Virus record (IMG/VR): IMGVR_UViG_3300027573_000076
Coordinates: 1-37,438 of that record
Reading direction: 5' to 3' (one strand)
Source of the DNA: a virus
Length of the DNA: 37,438 bases
Within the stretch, counting starts at the first letter, position 1. Each line of letters starts with the position of its first letter. Shown piece by piece: positions 22,893-30,801 of this stretch. Both the position numbers and the translations under genes were made by a program. The notes below the pieces were generated by a model, which was given only the letters and a program-made list of their open reading frames with translations, did no database searches and was not told the DNA's origin.

Positions 22893-22924
22893 GCCCCGTT
22901 TATTTCGGGGCTTGTCCGTTTTTT
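22893..22924 (-). promoter_or_regulatory. programmed -1 ribosomal frameshift site
   Basis: On the minus strand the heptamer A AAA AAC (22924 to 22918) lies in the zero frame of the upstream chaperone. After a 6-base spacer comes the hairpin GCCCCG-loop-CGGGGC (22911 to 22893, seven-base loop), which includes the zero-frame stop. This is the classical slippery sequence plus stimulatory stem, and the -1 frame opens straight into the downstream frame. Confidence 0.85.
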
Positions 22925-23238
22925 ATTTCAGGCGCGTCGAAAGCTTCATTCATAAGACTCAACCCCTCATCAAACCCAAGCTTTTCAATCCACTCTGCGG
23001 CATCGTCCTGGCTGTAGTTTTGTAATTTACTTGGCTTCTCTTGCCGGTCATACACCTTAGTACCTGCGTACAGAAAATTTACCAGTGTACTTATTCTTGG
23101 ATTTGCAAGTTCAGCTCCAACCTCTGCAAGGCTTGCGTTTTGAAGATCACCGAACATGGTAAGAGTCGCCATGTTGAACTTGAATAGGACTATTTTACCG
23201 CCGATCTCTTTTTCAACGACACCTTTGAATTGAAGCAT
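22900..23238 (-). CDS. tail assembly chaperone, upstream (G) frame
   Basis: A 112-residue protein (MLQFKGVVEKEIGGKIVLFKFNM) of the size and place of siphovirus G proteins. The C-terminus has DDAAEWIEKLGFDEGLSLMNEAF. The slippery heptamer is five codons before its stop, so most ribosomes would end here and a fraction would continue into the downstream frame as a G-GT fusion. The two products together chaperone the tape measure for tail-tube polymerisation. It is located between the tail tube gene and the tape measure. Confidence 0.8.
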   Translation of the reverse strand: MLQFKGVVEKEIGGKIVLFKFNMATLTMFGDLQNASLAEVGAELANPRISTLVNFLYAGTKVYDRQEKPSKLQNYSQDDAAEWIEKLGFDEGLSLMNEAFDAPEIKNGQAPK

Positions 23239-23247
23239 TAGGATTTA

Positions 23248-23652
23248 TTAAGTGTGATTTCCGTAGTTCCAGGTTCCCCTGATGTTGAATGTTCCACTGA
23301 ACACAGTAGCGGCATTCAACGGGCCGGACCAGTTCAGCGTAGGTAGAGAAGCGCGAGCAGCATGGATGTATAACCCGCCCGCAGCAGCAACTCCCATCCT
23401 TAGCGCAACTTCAGTTTTGTTTTTATGGACGGCCAGAAGCTCATCGAAGCCGTAAGTGGCGCTGGTGTCGAATGTTCCGTCGAACGTTATTGTCGCGGTG
23501 TTTCCGCCGGATAGTGAGTCGTAGGCCCCGTCGTTATCTTTGCAGGTAGCAGGGATTTCTTCGTTTGTCGAAGAAAACTCGTTGTTATTCAAACAACCTA
23601 TCGCAACATCGTTCACGTAAACGAGTAGAATGTTCCCTTTAATTTTTGTCAT
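23248..23652 (-). CDS. major tail tube protein
   Basis: A 134-residue beta-rich protein. The N-terminal ILLVYVNDVAIGCLNNNEFSS, CKDNDGAYDSLSGGNTATI and the end SGTFNIRGTWNY match the TP901-1-like phage tail tube family, in which the same pattern of a self-assembling beta barrel is seen. It lies directly upstream of the tail assembly chaperones, as expected. The start overlaps the stop of the previous small gene (ATGA). Confidence 0.8.
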   Translation of the reverse strand: MTKIKGNILLVYVNDVAIGCLNNNEFSSTNEEIPATCKDNDGAYDSLSGGNTATITFDGTFDTSATYGFDELLAVHKNKTEVALRMGVAAAGGLYIHAARASLPTLNWSGPLNAATVFSGTFNIRGTWNYGNHT

Positions 23653-23825
23653 TGCTTTATTTTCGGTTTAAAAAAATTCGTTTTCATTTTTGTTCTCGGT
23701 GGGTATTCACCCGTATATCTTTCAGCACTTTTTTCTCTGATCAACTTATTCGCCTTCGGCTCCCATACTTCAATCACGGACCCTATCGGGTACGCTTCCC
23801 ACTTTTTAAGTAGCCTGATCTTCAT
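23649..23825 (-). CDS. 58-residue basic phage protein
   Basis: It begins MKIRLLKKWEAYPIGSVIEV, a pattern common in short phage proteins (lysine-rich with a G-x-V-I-E-V strand). The start overlaps the end of the tail-terminator gene by 20 bases, and the stop overlaps the tail tube start by four. It is near the head-tail cluster; role unknown. Confidence 0.55.
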   Translation of the reverse strand: MKIRLLKKWEAYPIGSVIEVWEPKANKLIREKSAERYTGEYPPRTKMKTNFFKPKIKQ

Positions 23826-24225
23826 CTACCAATGCGATAAAACTGCTCGTCTTTACATGTAGACTGTATTGTTCAGAATACTGATCGAATGTGTTTACGT
23901 GCCTGATCTCCTGAAATATCACAGAGTTAAAAGTTCCACCATTCGGATGTATCAACGCCTCCACTACTGCGTCGTCAAGTTCTTCGCAGGCTTCATAACT
24001 TTCATGGAATGACGATACATCATATCGGTACTCGTAAGTATTTGGTACGGTGCCCTTACAGTCAATCGGCGTCTTTCCTGTCTGTCTTACTATTGAGTAA
24101 GGGAATTTTTCAGGCGCCGGGCAGATATTCGGGTAGGCTTTATATTTCGTGTTGGCCTTATTCCTACCGAGTAGATCCTGCGCGTGCTGCTCGTGAGTCA
24201 ATATGTAAGTGATACCCCTAACCAT
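23806..24225 (-). CDS. tail terminator/completion protein (DUF3168-like)
   Basis: A 139-residue protein. PYSIVRQTGKTPIDCKG-TVPNTYEYRYDVSSFH and the helix YEACEELDDAVVEAL follow the DUF3168 pattern of tail terminator proteins that cap the tail tube. It lies between the HK97-gp10-like gene and the tail tube gene, the usual order. The start overlaps the preceding gene by eight bases. Confidence 0.7.
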   Translation of the reverse strand: MVRGITYILTHEQHAQDLLGRNKANTKYKAYPNICPAPEKFPYSIVRQTGKTPIDCKGTVPNTYEYRYDVSSFHESYEACEELDDAVVEALIHPNGGTFNSVIFQEIRHVNTFDQYSEQYSLHVKTSSFIALVDEDQAT

Positions 24226-24676
24226 TTTTTATCGTCCGTCTCATAAACCGCCAAAGTGTTTTCCCGATCATGTCATTGATGGAATCCATAACTCTGTCTT
24301 TCGTTCTCTCCCAAGCGGGTTCCATAAATGGCTTCGCTTTCATCACGCCCCGGTTCGCGCCGTTCTTTTTAAGGCTCCGTGGCTTCGTTCCGTACTCAAC
24401 CAGGTGCCCGGCGTTGCCCTTATATCGTCCCCTGCGCGGCCCTGCCTGTATCAGTCCCAGCTCAGCAGCTTTCGAAAATGGCTCTTTGTACACTCCTATT
24501 GAGTCAATCAAATTTCCGGTAGGCCCTTCCGGTGCCATCAACTTCGCGGTGTCCACTGTTACCTTTGCTGCTGAAGCGTGGGCCTGCTGTAGAACTTTAT
24601 GATTGAGTTGTAGCGGTAAGCCTTTCAGCACCGCGTCAATCTCTTTCGCTCCGGTAAGCCTTAGTTTTACGTCCAT
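24218..24676 (-). CDS. HK97 gp10-like tail completion protein
   Basis: A 152-residue protein. The N-terminal LRLTGAKEIDAVLKGLP and the central HLVEYGTKPRSLKKNG, plus KAKPFMEPAWERTKDRVMD, match the HK97-gp10 family, a neck component between head and tail. The next genes toward the tail are as expected for this module. Confidence 0.75.
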   Translation of the reverse strand: MDVKLRLTGAKEIDAVLKGLPLQLNHKVLQQAHASAAKVTVDTAKLMAPEGPTGNLIDSIGVYKEPFSKAAELGLIQAGPRRGRYKGNAGHLVEYGTKPRSLKKNGANRGVMKAKPFMEPAWERTKDRVMDSINDMIGKTLWRFMRRTIKNG

Positions 24677-25029
24677 ACCTCAGTATCCAATAAGTAGCAC
24701 ATCACATCTAAGTATCTTTCCCTTCCGCTGTTGTTGATCAACACTGCGGTGATCTCGTAAACCCGGCCATCCCTCACCAATCTGTTTTCCGTGTTGATAT
24801 CGGTCCGGTGATCAACTATAGCCTTCGATTGCTGCACGTATGTTATGCGGTCTGCGATCACCACGTTATCACCTTTCAGATCCACCCACTTTGCCGCTAC
24901 TGTTGGATCGGTGTTAACCTCAACCCATCCGGTAATTTTATCCTCGTTTACCAGGTTGCTTCCGAGAACCTTTTGGATGAAGGTTACCTCTCTGTCCATT
25001 TCGCCGCGCCTTATACTTGACTGTAGCAT
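24667..25029 (-). CDS. head-closure/head-tail joining protein
   Basis: A 120-residue protein. RGEMDREVTFIQKVLGSN, WVEVNTDPTVAAKWVDLKG and the end NNSGRERYLDVMC match the phage head-tail joining protein family (PF05521), which closes the head after packaging. The ATG at residue 11 is an alternative start that would avoid the 19-base overlap with the upstream glycosyltransferase. Confidence 0.7.
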   Translation of the reverse strand: MLQSSIRRGEMDREVTFIQKVLGSNLVNEDKITGWVEVNTDPTVAAKWVDLKGDNVVIADRITYVQQSKAIVDHRTDINTENRLVRDGRVYEITAVLINNSGRERYLDVMCYLLDTEVWT

Positions 25030-25664
25030 ACTGGTTTACCCTTGTCTTTGAATTTATCCCACGGCCAAATATTCACTTCGCTTTTAAAGTCCATCGCGAG
25101 CATACCTTCGTATCGAACCATGCGCGGGTAAACTTTGATGTGCGCTAAATTGTCCATCATTGTATCGTCCAGGCATTTGTTAAGTTCTTTCCGGTATAAA
25201 CTTCCACCTAACTGTTCAACTACATCGCGCCTGATACATTTACCAACTCCAAGTACTGAGTAGTCATAGTCAAATTCTCTTGCTTCCTTCGTGTGGAAAT
25301 TGACAAACGTTACCCGGCTTACACCGAAAAACTTTTCCTTACTTTCAAAGAACGGCTGATAGATTTCGTCAATCAGTTTCGTTTTAATCACGCTGTCGGA
25401 ATTCATCATCATCAGGTATTCCCAATCTTTGAACTCCAGGGCACGTTTGATCCCTTTGTTTATCTTGTCGCCTAAAGGGTTGTTATCAGCGTAAATCCAA
25501 TTAAAGCCGTAATCATCACAAAACTGTATGTACTCAGACTCACTTATCACACACAGAACTCGTAACTCATGTTTTGATTCTGCGATCAACTTTTTTAATT
25601 CATCAAAACAAAACTTCGTTACCTCAGGACGTTTCCACAACGGTATAACTATCTTAATCTTCAA
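25011..25664 (-). CDS. GT-A fold glycosyltransferase inserted in the connector genes
   Basis: A 217-residue protein. The N-terminus (MKIKIVIPLWKRPEVTKFCFDEL) is the classical GT2-type nucleotide-sugar binding start, and MMMNSDSV (85-92) stands where the DxD-like metal-binding motif lies. Residues about 141-172 have YSVLGVGKCIRRD and DDTMMDN, seen in acceptor regions. It would transfer a sugar from a nucleotide donor. It overlaps its neighbours on both sides (4 and 19 bases), so it is embedded in the structural operon. The target may be a virion protein; this is inference. Confidence 0.8.
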   Translation of the reverse strand: MKIKIVIPLWKRPEVTKFCFDELKKLIAESKHELRVLCVISESEYIQFCDDYGFNWIYADNNPLGDKINKGIKRALEFKDWEYLMMMNSDSVIKTKLIDEIYQPFFESKEKFFGVSRVTFVNFHTKEAREFDYDYSVLGVGKCIRRDVVEQLGGSLYRKELNKCLDDTMMDNLAHIKVYPRMVRYEGMLAMDFKSEVNIWPWDKFKDKGKPVCYSQV

Positions 25665-26269
25665 AACTCATACAATTTATAAGTGTGGATCAGCGCGATA
25701 ACATGCTCCGGCATTGTAGTTATTGGCCTTTTATCCTGATCGTCATCACCACGTTTTGTAAAATAGAATGCAACCAGTTCTTTAATTGCGTGCCTTATAT
25801 CATCCGGAACTGCAGACGCGGCGCTACCGAAACCAGCAGTAAACGCTATTTCTATCGCATCCGGTCGCCCGTACTGCAGTTCTGGATAAGTGACACTGTA
25901 CTTTCTTACTATTCGTGCCGGGTCGGTTGTTGTCACAACCCAGTAATAATCTGATTCAGTCAATGTGGTTAGTGTGCCGTCAGTTGCACGGTACTTTACC
26001 ACCGGGCTGGCTGGCCCTGGTGATGCACCCGCGATCTGAAGTTTCCCGAAAGGAATAAGTAACTCGCTACACCATCTGTCGTAGTAAACTTTCCAACTTT
26101 GAGTGATCAAAGCCCGGTGCAGGTATCTTTCGATCTGTCCTCGCGCTGTACTGATCAAACCGGTGATATGGGTGTCTTTAGAAGTTCCGGATACATTTAA
26201 ATGCGTCTTTGCTTCTGTGAGAGTCACCGGCTCAATCGCTGGCCCACTTACTAAAACTGTTTTATGCAC
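25661..26269 (-). CDS. head-tail connector protein (gp6-like)
   Basis: A 202-residue protein. The N-terminal VTLTEAKTHLNVSGTSKDTH and IRHAIKELVAFYFTKRG match the phage gp6/phiE125-gp8 connector family, which forms a ring below the portal. The start is a GTG at 26269. It overlaps the upstream small gene by eight bases. Confidence 0.75.
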   Translation of the reverse strand: MHKTVLVSGPAIEPVTLTEAKTHLNVSGTSKDTHITGLISTARGQIERYLHRALITQSWKVYYDRWCSELLIPFGKLQIAGASPGPASPVVKYRATDGTLTTLTESDYYWVVTTTDPARIVRKYSVTYPELQYGRPDAIEIAFTAGFGSAASAVPDDIRHAIKELVAFYFTKRGDDDQDKRPITTMPEHVIALIHTYKLYEF

Positions 26270-26351
26270 GGATGTAGACCTTTCGCTGTTTAGGTTTAGA
26301 AGTGCCAGCCTTTTCTTTCACAGGCTGGACTTCTTGAACTTTCGTCACCAT
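26262..26351 (-). CDS. 29-residue basic peptide
   Basis: This short frame (MVTKVQEVQPVKEKAGTSK...) lies between the capsid and connector genes, and its stop falls inside the connector start region. It is basic and probably disordered. The position and coupling suit a small head-associated peptide, but translation is unproven. Confidence 0.35.
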   Translation of the reverse strand: MVTKVQEVQPVKEKAGTSKPKQRKVYIRA

Positions 26352-26366
26352 ATCGATTGCTACCCG

Positions 26367-27668
26367 TTAGGAAGCGGAAACCCTCATGTACTTCACAGGA
26401 TGGGTGCCAGCGTCCAGAAGATCCGTATCAAACCTCCAAAAAGCGCACAGCGCGATCTCGTCAGTGTCACCAAAACGTTCTTTCAGTCTGACAAGACGCA
26501 TGGAGTTTACATACCTCAGGATGAACTTTTTGAAGTCACCAAACAGCGCAATTTTTGCGTTATCATTTAACGTTGTTGACCCGCTGGTAAAAGCTGCCAT
26601 GTCATCATTGATGATATACTCATACCCTAGTATGGTGGCCGGTGCATTATCACGGAACGAAGGAACCCATAGTGGATATCCAACCGTAGCGGCGAGGGAA
26701 ACTTTCTTAACCTCCTTCAATACTGAATCATGGAACATCCATTTAGCGCCCCTCCGGCGATAAGCAGAACCTACTTCGTGTTCCAGGTTTATAAAGTCAT
26801 TCACAGCCAATGCCGCGTCATCTGCGGTGTTGTTACCGTGTGCTGCGGCAATCGTGATGCCTTTTGGCTTGCTTGAACCATCAGCCAGCGTACCGTAGTA
26901 GTTGATACCACGGCCCATGCGTTCAGTAAGGAAGTCGGTAACAATGCCGACCATATCAAAAGCGGAATCCTCCACAATCTCAGAGGTAAGTCGCAACATA
27001 CCAGAAGTGATCTTGTACGCTTCAAACTGTTGGTTGGCATCAGTGATTTTTACAGCCGAGGTTTCAGCGCTCACGGCCTCACCAATCAGATAAGCGCGAT
27101 TCATAGTATCGTTTACTTTCGGCCAATCAACTGTATTACCCTTGTCTGTTCTCCAAATACGGGCCGCTTGCTGGATACCGCCAAAGTCCAGTAATGCTTT
27201 TTCAAGCTCGGCCTGGAATCCCTGCGGAATGGTGTAACCGCCGGATCCGTCGGAGGTTGTTTGTTGCGCGGCGCGCGTCATGCCGAGTTTTTCGTACTCT
27301 TTTGCGATGAAGTCGTTATCGTCTTTTTCTGCTTTTGCTTTTTTGAAAAGCCCTTCCGCTTCTGGTGATATAGACCCCTTGAGATAAAGCTCCTTCAGGG
27401 CTACGTTAAGGACTTCGCGAGTTTTCTCCGGTGACATATCACCCGGTTTCAGGGTATTTTCCACCGCTGTCCGTTGTGTCGATTCTTCGATTTCTTTCTT
27501 TTCGAAGTCCTCAAACTTCTTCGCCTGCGCCATGAGTGAATCGAACTCTTTGTTCCACTCATCGAATTTCACATTGTCCTCCGGAGTGGTTACTTCTTTC
27601 GCGTACAAGTCTTTTATATTCCTGTACAGCGCCTCCGCCTTCTTCTTCAGTTCGTGACTCTTTGCCAT
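26367..27668 (-). CDS. HK97-fold major capsid protein
   Basis: A 433-residue protein. The first ~130 residues are charged and helical (AEALYRNIKDLYAKEVT, FEDFEKKEIEES), the scaffolding delta domain. The body begins GGYTIPQGFQAELEKAL and has GTLADGSSKPKGI and FRFDTDLLDAGTHPVKYMRV-like elements of HK97 capsids. The prohead protease genes lie directly upstream, so cleavage after the delta domain near residue 130-140 is expected. It makes the icosahedral shell. Confidence 0.85.
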   Translation of the reverse strand: MAKSHELKKKAEALYRNIKDLYAKEVTTPEDNVKFDEWNKEFDSLMAQAKKFEDFEKKEIEESTQRTAVENTLKPGDMSPEKTREVLNVALKELYLKGSISPEAEGLFKKAKAEKDDNDFIAKEYEKLGMTRAAQQTTSDGSGGYTIPQGFQAELEKALLDFGGIQQAARIWRTDKGNTVDWPKVNDTMNRAYLIGEAVSAETSAVKITDANQQFEAYKITSGMLRLTSEIVEDSAFDMVGIVTDFLTERMGRGINYYGTLADGSSKPKGITIAAAHGNNTADDAALAVNDFINLEHEVGSAYRRRGAKWMFHDSVLKEVKKVSLAATVGYPLWVPSFRDNAPATILGYEYIINDDMAAFTSGSTTLNDNAKIALFGDFKKFILRYVNSMRLVRLKERFGDTDEIALCAFWRFDTDLLDAGTHPVKYMRVSAS

Positions 27669-27672
27669 TTTC

Positions 27673-28029
27673 TTAGTTGATTTGTAATTGTTTTTCTGTT
27701 ATTGCCATCCTCATAGCGAGGCGTTTTTTCTTTGTTGTTTCGATTTGCTCGACTTGTTTTTCAGTGACTTTTCCCTGCACGTGATCGAGAACTTCCTGCA
27801 CCGTCATGTTCCTGATATCGCGCATGCTGATTGTTTCCGGCATGAAGCGCATGAGATAACCTAGCGCCGCGTCTGCATGGTGAGCAATTGAGCGCCCTAC
27901 AGCTTTAGGGTTGGAAGGAATGTTTACGATAGAGAACTCAAGTAATTCCTGTCCAGCGAAGTAGTATGTTTCGTTTTTACCGCCGCTTCTTTCTTCGCCT
28001 TCACCGTACTTACCATCACCTACCTCCAA
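27673..28029 (-). CDS. prohead protease, C-terminal part (split by frameshift)
   Basis: 118 residues from a TTG at 28029, in the -1 frame relative to the upstream half and overlapping it by ten bases. It contains ELLEFSIVNIPSNPKA, the C-terminal HK97-family protease motif with the third catalytic residue (Glu in LLEF), followed by a helical, charged end (VTEKQVEQIETTKKKR). Its beginning (VGDGKYGEGEERSGG) continues the logic of the first half directly. Fused in a -1 shift near 28025-28030 the two would form one complete protease. Confidence 0.65.
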   Translation of the reverse strand: MEVGDGKYGEGEERSGGKNETYYFAGQELLEFSIVNIPSNPKAVGRSIAHHADAALGYLMRFMPETISMRDIRNMTVQEVLDHVQGKVTEKQVEQIETTKKKRLAMRMAITEKQLQIN

Positions 28030-28394
28030 GATCCAACAGAGGTGGCGCGAAGGGTGCCGTTCAATACCTTTTGGAAAATCTTTTCTGCTAGCGGGTTGAT
28101 TTCTTTCGTCTCAAAGGTTACTGCACCGATAAGTTTTTCACCTTCAAGGAATGCGCGACCAGGGCCGAGTACGTCGTCAGGGTTTGGAGCGCTGCACATA
28201 TTTGCCCCGTAAACATTGTGCTGATATCCGACGATAGGGTTGAGGTTAAAATTTTCCAGCTCCCAACCTTTCATATTTAACACGGTCCTATGCCTGTCTT
28301 TGTCGGCAGACGAAATGATAAACTCAACCGTCCGGCTTTCCTCAGCTTTCTTCCGGTCGAACTCTCTTATATTTCCGAATGCAAATTTTTTCAT
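28020..28394 (-). CDS. prohead protease, N-terminal part (split by frameshift)
   Basis: 124 residues starting MKKFAFGNIREFDRKKAEES, the N-terminal part of an HK97-type prohead protease (peptidase S78/U35). Catalytic His59 is in GYQHNVYG and Ser119 in RATSVG. The frame then ends within five residues (GSWR-stop), so the Glu of the triad lies in the next, shifted frame. It would cleave the scaffold domain of the capsid protein. No canonical slippery heptamer was found at the junction. The start overlaps the portal stop by four bases. Confidence 0.8.
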   Translation of the reverse strand: MKKFAFGNIREFDRKKAEESRTVEFIISSADKDRHRTVLNMKGWELENFNLNPIVGYQHNVYGANMCSAPNPDDVLGPGRAFLEGEKLIGAVTFETKEINPLAEKIFQKVLNGTLRATSVGSWR

Positions 28395-29671
28395 GCTGCT
28401 TTGTCCTGTTGTGGTTGTGATTGTTGTTTTCCGAGCATCTCCACCGGCATCATTGTTCCATTCATGAAGAACTTATCGATTGACTCGGTGCCTTCCATTG
28501 GCCATCCTTCCGCCTCGCGTGGCTCCGATGGTTTGAGTATTCCGGTCTGCACCGCTGAATTGTATACCTCGTACCTGGTTTTGATATCGCCTTTTATCAG
28601 GTCGTCCAGGTTGAATTGAGACATAAATTTTCCGCGCTCTCCTTCAAAGAATAGTTTTTTGTCTATTTCCTGCTGGAATCGGCTTGCCCACGGAACGGCT
28701 ACATCTTTCGCAAATGATCTTTCTTGGCTGTCGATGTTGGAGTAATTCGCGTCATCCAGGATCCCGATTTTGTGCGGAGGCATCCGGAACCATCCCGCGA
28801 TTTCAGAACGGTCGAATTTCTTCGACTCCAAAAACTGTGCATCATTCTGTGGGATGGTGAGCTGCTGGTATTTAACCCCTTCTTCAAGGACGATTGTTTT
28901 GAATCTGTTTTTCGCTCCGCTGTGTTCTTTCTCGAAAGACTCTTTCAGGTTTTTTTGCTCCTTTCCTCCAAGTGTACCTGGTGTCATTAGTATACCGGAA
29001 GCCTTCCCACCATTGGTATAAAAAGCCCCTTCGTGCTGAGTTTTTACGATTGAATTGGCTAGTGTCTCGCGCTGCACCTGCGCTGTGCTGAGTCCGAGGA
29101 TCCCGTTTGTGCTGAAGTTCTTCAGGTGGATCATGTCGTCGGACATGACTATCTCCGCCTTTCCTTCTTTGTTCCACTCATAGTAGAGTTTTCCGCGCTC
29201 GGTAATCTTTGGCGTTATATCGTAAGCCGGAATGAGATGGATCTCGGTGGCGTTGGCGAAGCGGTCGCGTTTGATCCTGGAATAGCCATTACCCCATGAA
29301 GCGGCCCATACCACCATAGCAAAAACCCATTCGAATCGGTTTACGTCAGGCGATGGTTGCGCATGAAGTAGCCAGTAATTTGGGTGTGAAGTGTTTGCGC
29401 GGGTAGCCTTGCCGACTTTCTCGACTACTTCAAGGTCCATCGAGGCCATTGTCTCACCGAGAACTTTTAAGCAGGAGTAGTAAGCGCCGACGCCCAAGGC
29501 TTTTTCTTCATTTACGACGATGTTCGCGGTAGTTTTTTCCGCGCCCATTGCGTCCATGAAATGAGAAAGAGAAGTAGATGGGTTTTCCAACGAAGCACGT
29601 AGCTCCGGATAGAAATAGGAAAGCGTATGCCTTATAAACCCATTTTTCACCTTTGATTTTGGAATAACCAA
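28391..29671 (-). CDS. HK97-type portal protein
   Basis: 426 residues from a TTG at 29671; no ATG is nearby and the upstream frame ends in a stop a few codons before. The motifs YYSCLKVLGETMASMDLEV, WGNGYSRIKRDRFANATEI and DDMIHLKNFSTNGILGLS, and the later KFDRSEIAGWFRMPPHKIG, are HK97 portal hallmarks. It forms the ring through which DNA is packaged. It is coupled to the downstream protease by a four-base overlap. The Gln-rich end is disordered. Confidence 0.85.
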   Translation of the reverse strand: MVIPKSKVKNGFIRHTLSYFYPELRASLENPSTSLSHFMDAMGAEKTTANIVVNEEKALGVGAYYSCLKVLGETMASMDLEVVEKVGKATRANTSHPNYWLLHAQPSPDVNRFEWVFAMVVWAASWGNGYSRIKRDRFANATEIHLIPAYDITPKITERGKLYYEWNKEGKAEIVMSDDMIHLKNFSTNGILGLSTAQVQRETLANSIVKTQHEGAFYTNGGKASGILMTPGTLGGKEQKNLKESFEKEHSGAKNRFKTIVLEEGVKYQQLTIPQNDAQFLESKKFDRSEIAGWFRMPPHKIGILDDANYSNIDSQERSFAKDVAVPWASRFQQEIDKKLFFEGERGKFMSQFNLDDLIKGDIKTRYEVYNSAVQTGILKPSEPREAEGWPMEGTESIDKFFMNGTMMPVEMLGKQQSQPQQDKAA

Positions 29672-29729
29672 AGGTCCTTTTGATAACTAAGGTTTTAGGT
29701 TAAAGACTTTAACTTTCATAATTGGGCAT

Positions 29730-29756
29730 AAAAAAGCCCGGTTTGTGGGCCGGGCT
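29730..29756 (-). terminator. rho-independent terminator for the lipoprotein gene
   Basis: On the minus strand AGCCCGG (29756-29750) pairs with CCGGGCT (29741-29735) around an eight-base loop and is followed by a T-run of six (29735-29730). It lies just after the lipoprotein stop. Transcription may be reduced here before the portal gene, which would then need its own promoter or read-through. Confidence 0.75.
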
Positions 29757-29778
29757 GGAATGTTATTGGAGGGGCTGT

Positions 29779-30153
29779 TTATTTGATCAGTTCGTCAAAA
29801 AAGGCTTCGCGCTCGTAGGTGTTCAGGTCTATAATCACCACTTTATTTTTCACGAACAGACTGCCGAGTTCATTAAATATGCGCACCTCCATCGCGCGTG
29901 ATGGGTTGAGGATGGCCGGGCTGGCGTAAATGTAGTTCTGCCCATGAATAACATGCGCATTGGCTACCGCCTGCGCTTTCGTTGTGGTTTCAGCGATCAG
30001 GTTATTAGTCGGGATGGTTACACCGCGTTCTGCGGCCTCGGCTATAAAGGTGGTAACATAATTCTCAAGCTCAGGGGCTACTGAATAAGAGGTTTCGTTT
30101 TCTTCGCAGGCGAAGGCCACAAGAAGGAGGGCCGCAAAAATGTATTTTTTCAT
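29779..30153 (-). CDS. lipoprotein, degenerate metallopeptidase-like
   Basis: A 124-residue protein with a lipoprotein signal (MKKYIFAALLLVAFAC, Cys16). The mature part includes RIFNELGSLFV, which resembles the HELGH zinc site of Bacteroidota lipoprotein peptidases with both His lost (Asn and Ser), so enzyme activity is unlikely. It is flanked by a 45-base gap on one side and its own terminator on the other, like a 'moron' expressed from the prophage. It may act at the outer membrane, for example in superinfection exclusion; this is inference. Confidence 0.7.
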   Translation of the reverse strand: MKKYIFAALLLVAFACEENETSYSVAPELENYVTTFIAEAAERGVTIPTNNLIAETTTKAQAVANAHVIHGQNYIYASPAILNPSRAMEVRIFNELGSLFVKNKVVIIDLNTYEREAFFDELIK

Positions 30154-30198
30154 AAGGGAAGTGATTTGTTTTTGTCTTATAATAAAAGTAGCAACAAT

Positions 30199-30801
30199 TC
30201 AGCCAACTTCCACCGCTTTTCCTTTAATACACATGTGCCTGTACCATTCATAGGGATAAATAGCAATTTTTCCGGCGATATATTCGCGCATCTGGCTGGT
30301 TTGCTGCAGTCGTAAGGTGCCTCTATATTCGTTTACCCACGGTGTTTCCCCGCTTTTTAAGCAGTCCATAAGGAAGGATTTGCGCCAAATTGAGGGCTGA
30401 TGACTGACTAAATACTTGGAATTTGGCTCGAAAACCATACCATCTAGTGTGTAAAACGAGGCTTTTGGGCTAATTTGGAGGCGAAAAAGGCCGTATTTCA
30501 TAACAATCCTACATAGCTCGGCTAAATCTGGCGGTTTTTGGGTCGGCCAGTGGTCTTCCTGCATGTATAGGACGTAATCTGACGGGATCTGCTCGAGTAA
30601 TCGCCGTAGCCGGTCGGACCATTCACCAGGGCCGGAATAGAGCATTTTGAACGGTGGGCCTACTGTGTTTTCTGTTGGAATGTCTGATCCGAAGTAACAT
30701 TTATATCCTTCCAGGTTCCAATTTTCGCGGAATGCCTTGTAATACCCTGGCCATAGGTGCGCGTAGCCGTCGAAACTATGAACGAGTAGAGAGAGTGTCA
30801 T
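30199..30801 (-). CDS. glycosyltransferase-like protein (LPS-type)
   Basis: A 200-residue protein. WSDRLRRLLEQIPSDYVLYM and the acidic motif QEDHWPT (metal/nucleotide-sugar site, as EDxxPT in Bacteroidota sugar transferases) indicate a GT-A type enzyme. The N-terminal SLLVHSFDGYAHLWPGYY is family-like. It is the last gene of the sugar-modification cassette. It overlaps the next upstream gene by four bases, which shows one operon. Confidence 0.7.
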   Translation of the reverse strand: MTLSLLVHSFDGYAHLWPGYYKAFRENWNLEGYKCYFGSDIPTENTVGPPFKMLYSGPGEWSDRLRRLLEQIPSDYVLYMQEDHWPTQKPPDLAELCRIVMKYGLFRLQISPKASFYTLDGMVFEPNSKYLVSHQPSIWRKSFLMDCLKSGETPWVNEYRGTLRLQQTSQMREYIAGKIAIYPYEWYRHMCIKGKAVEVG

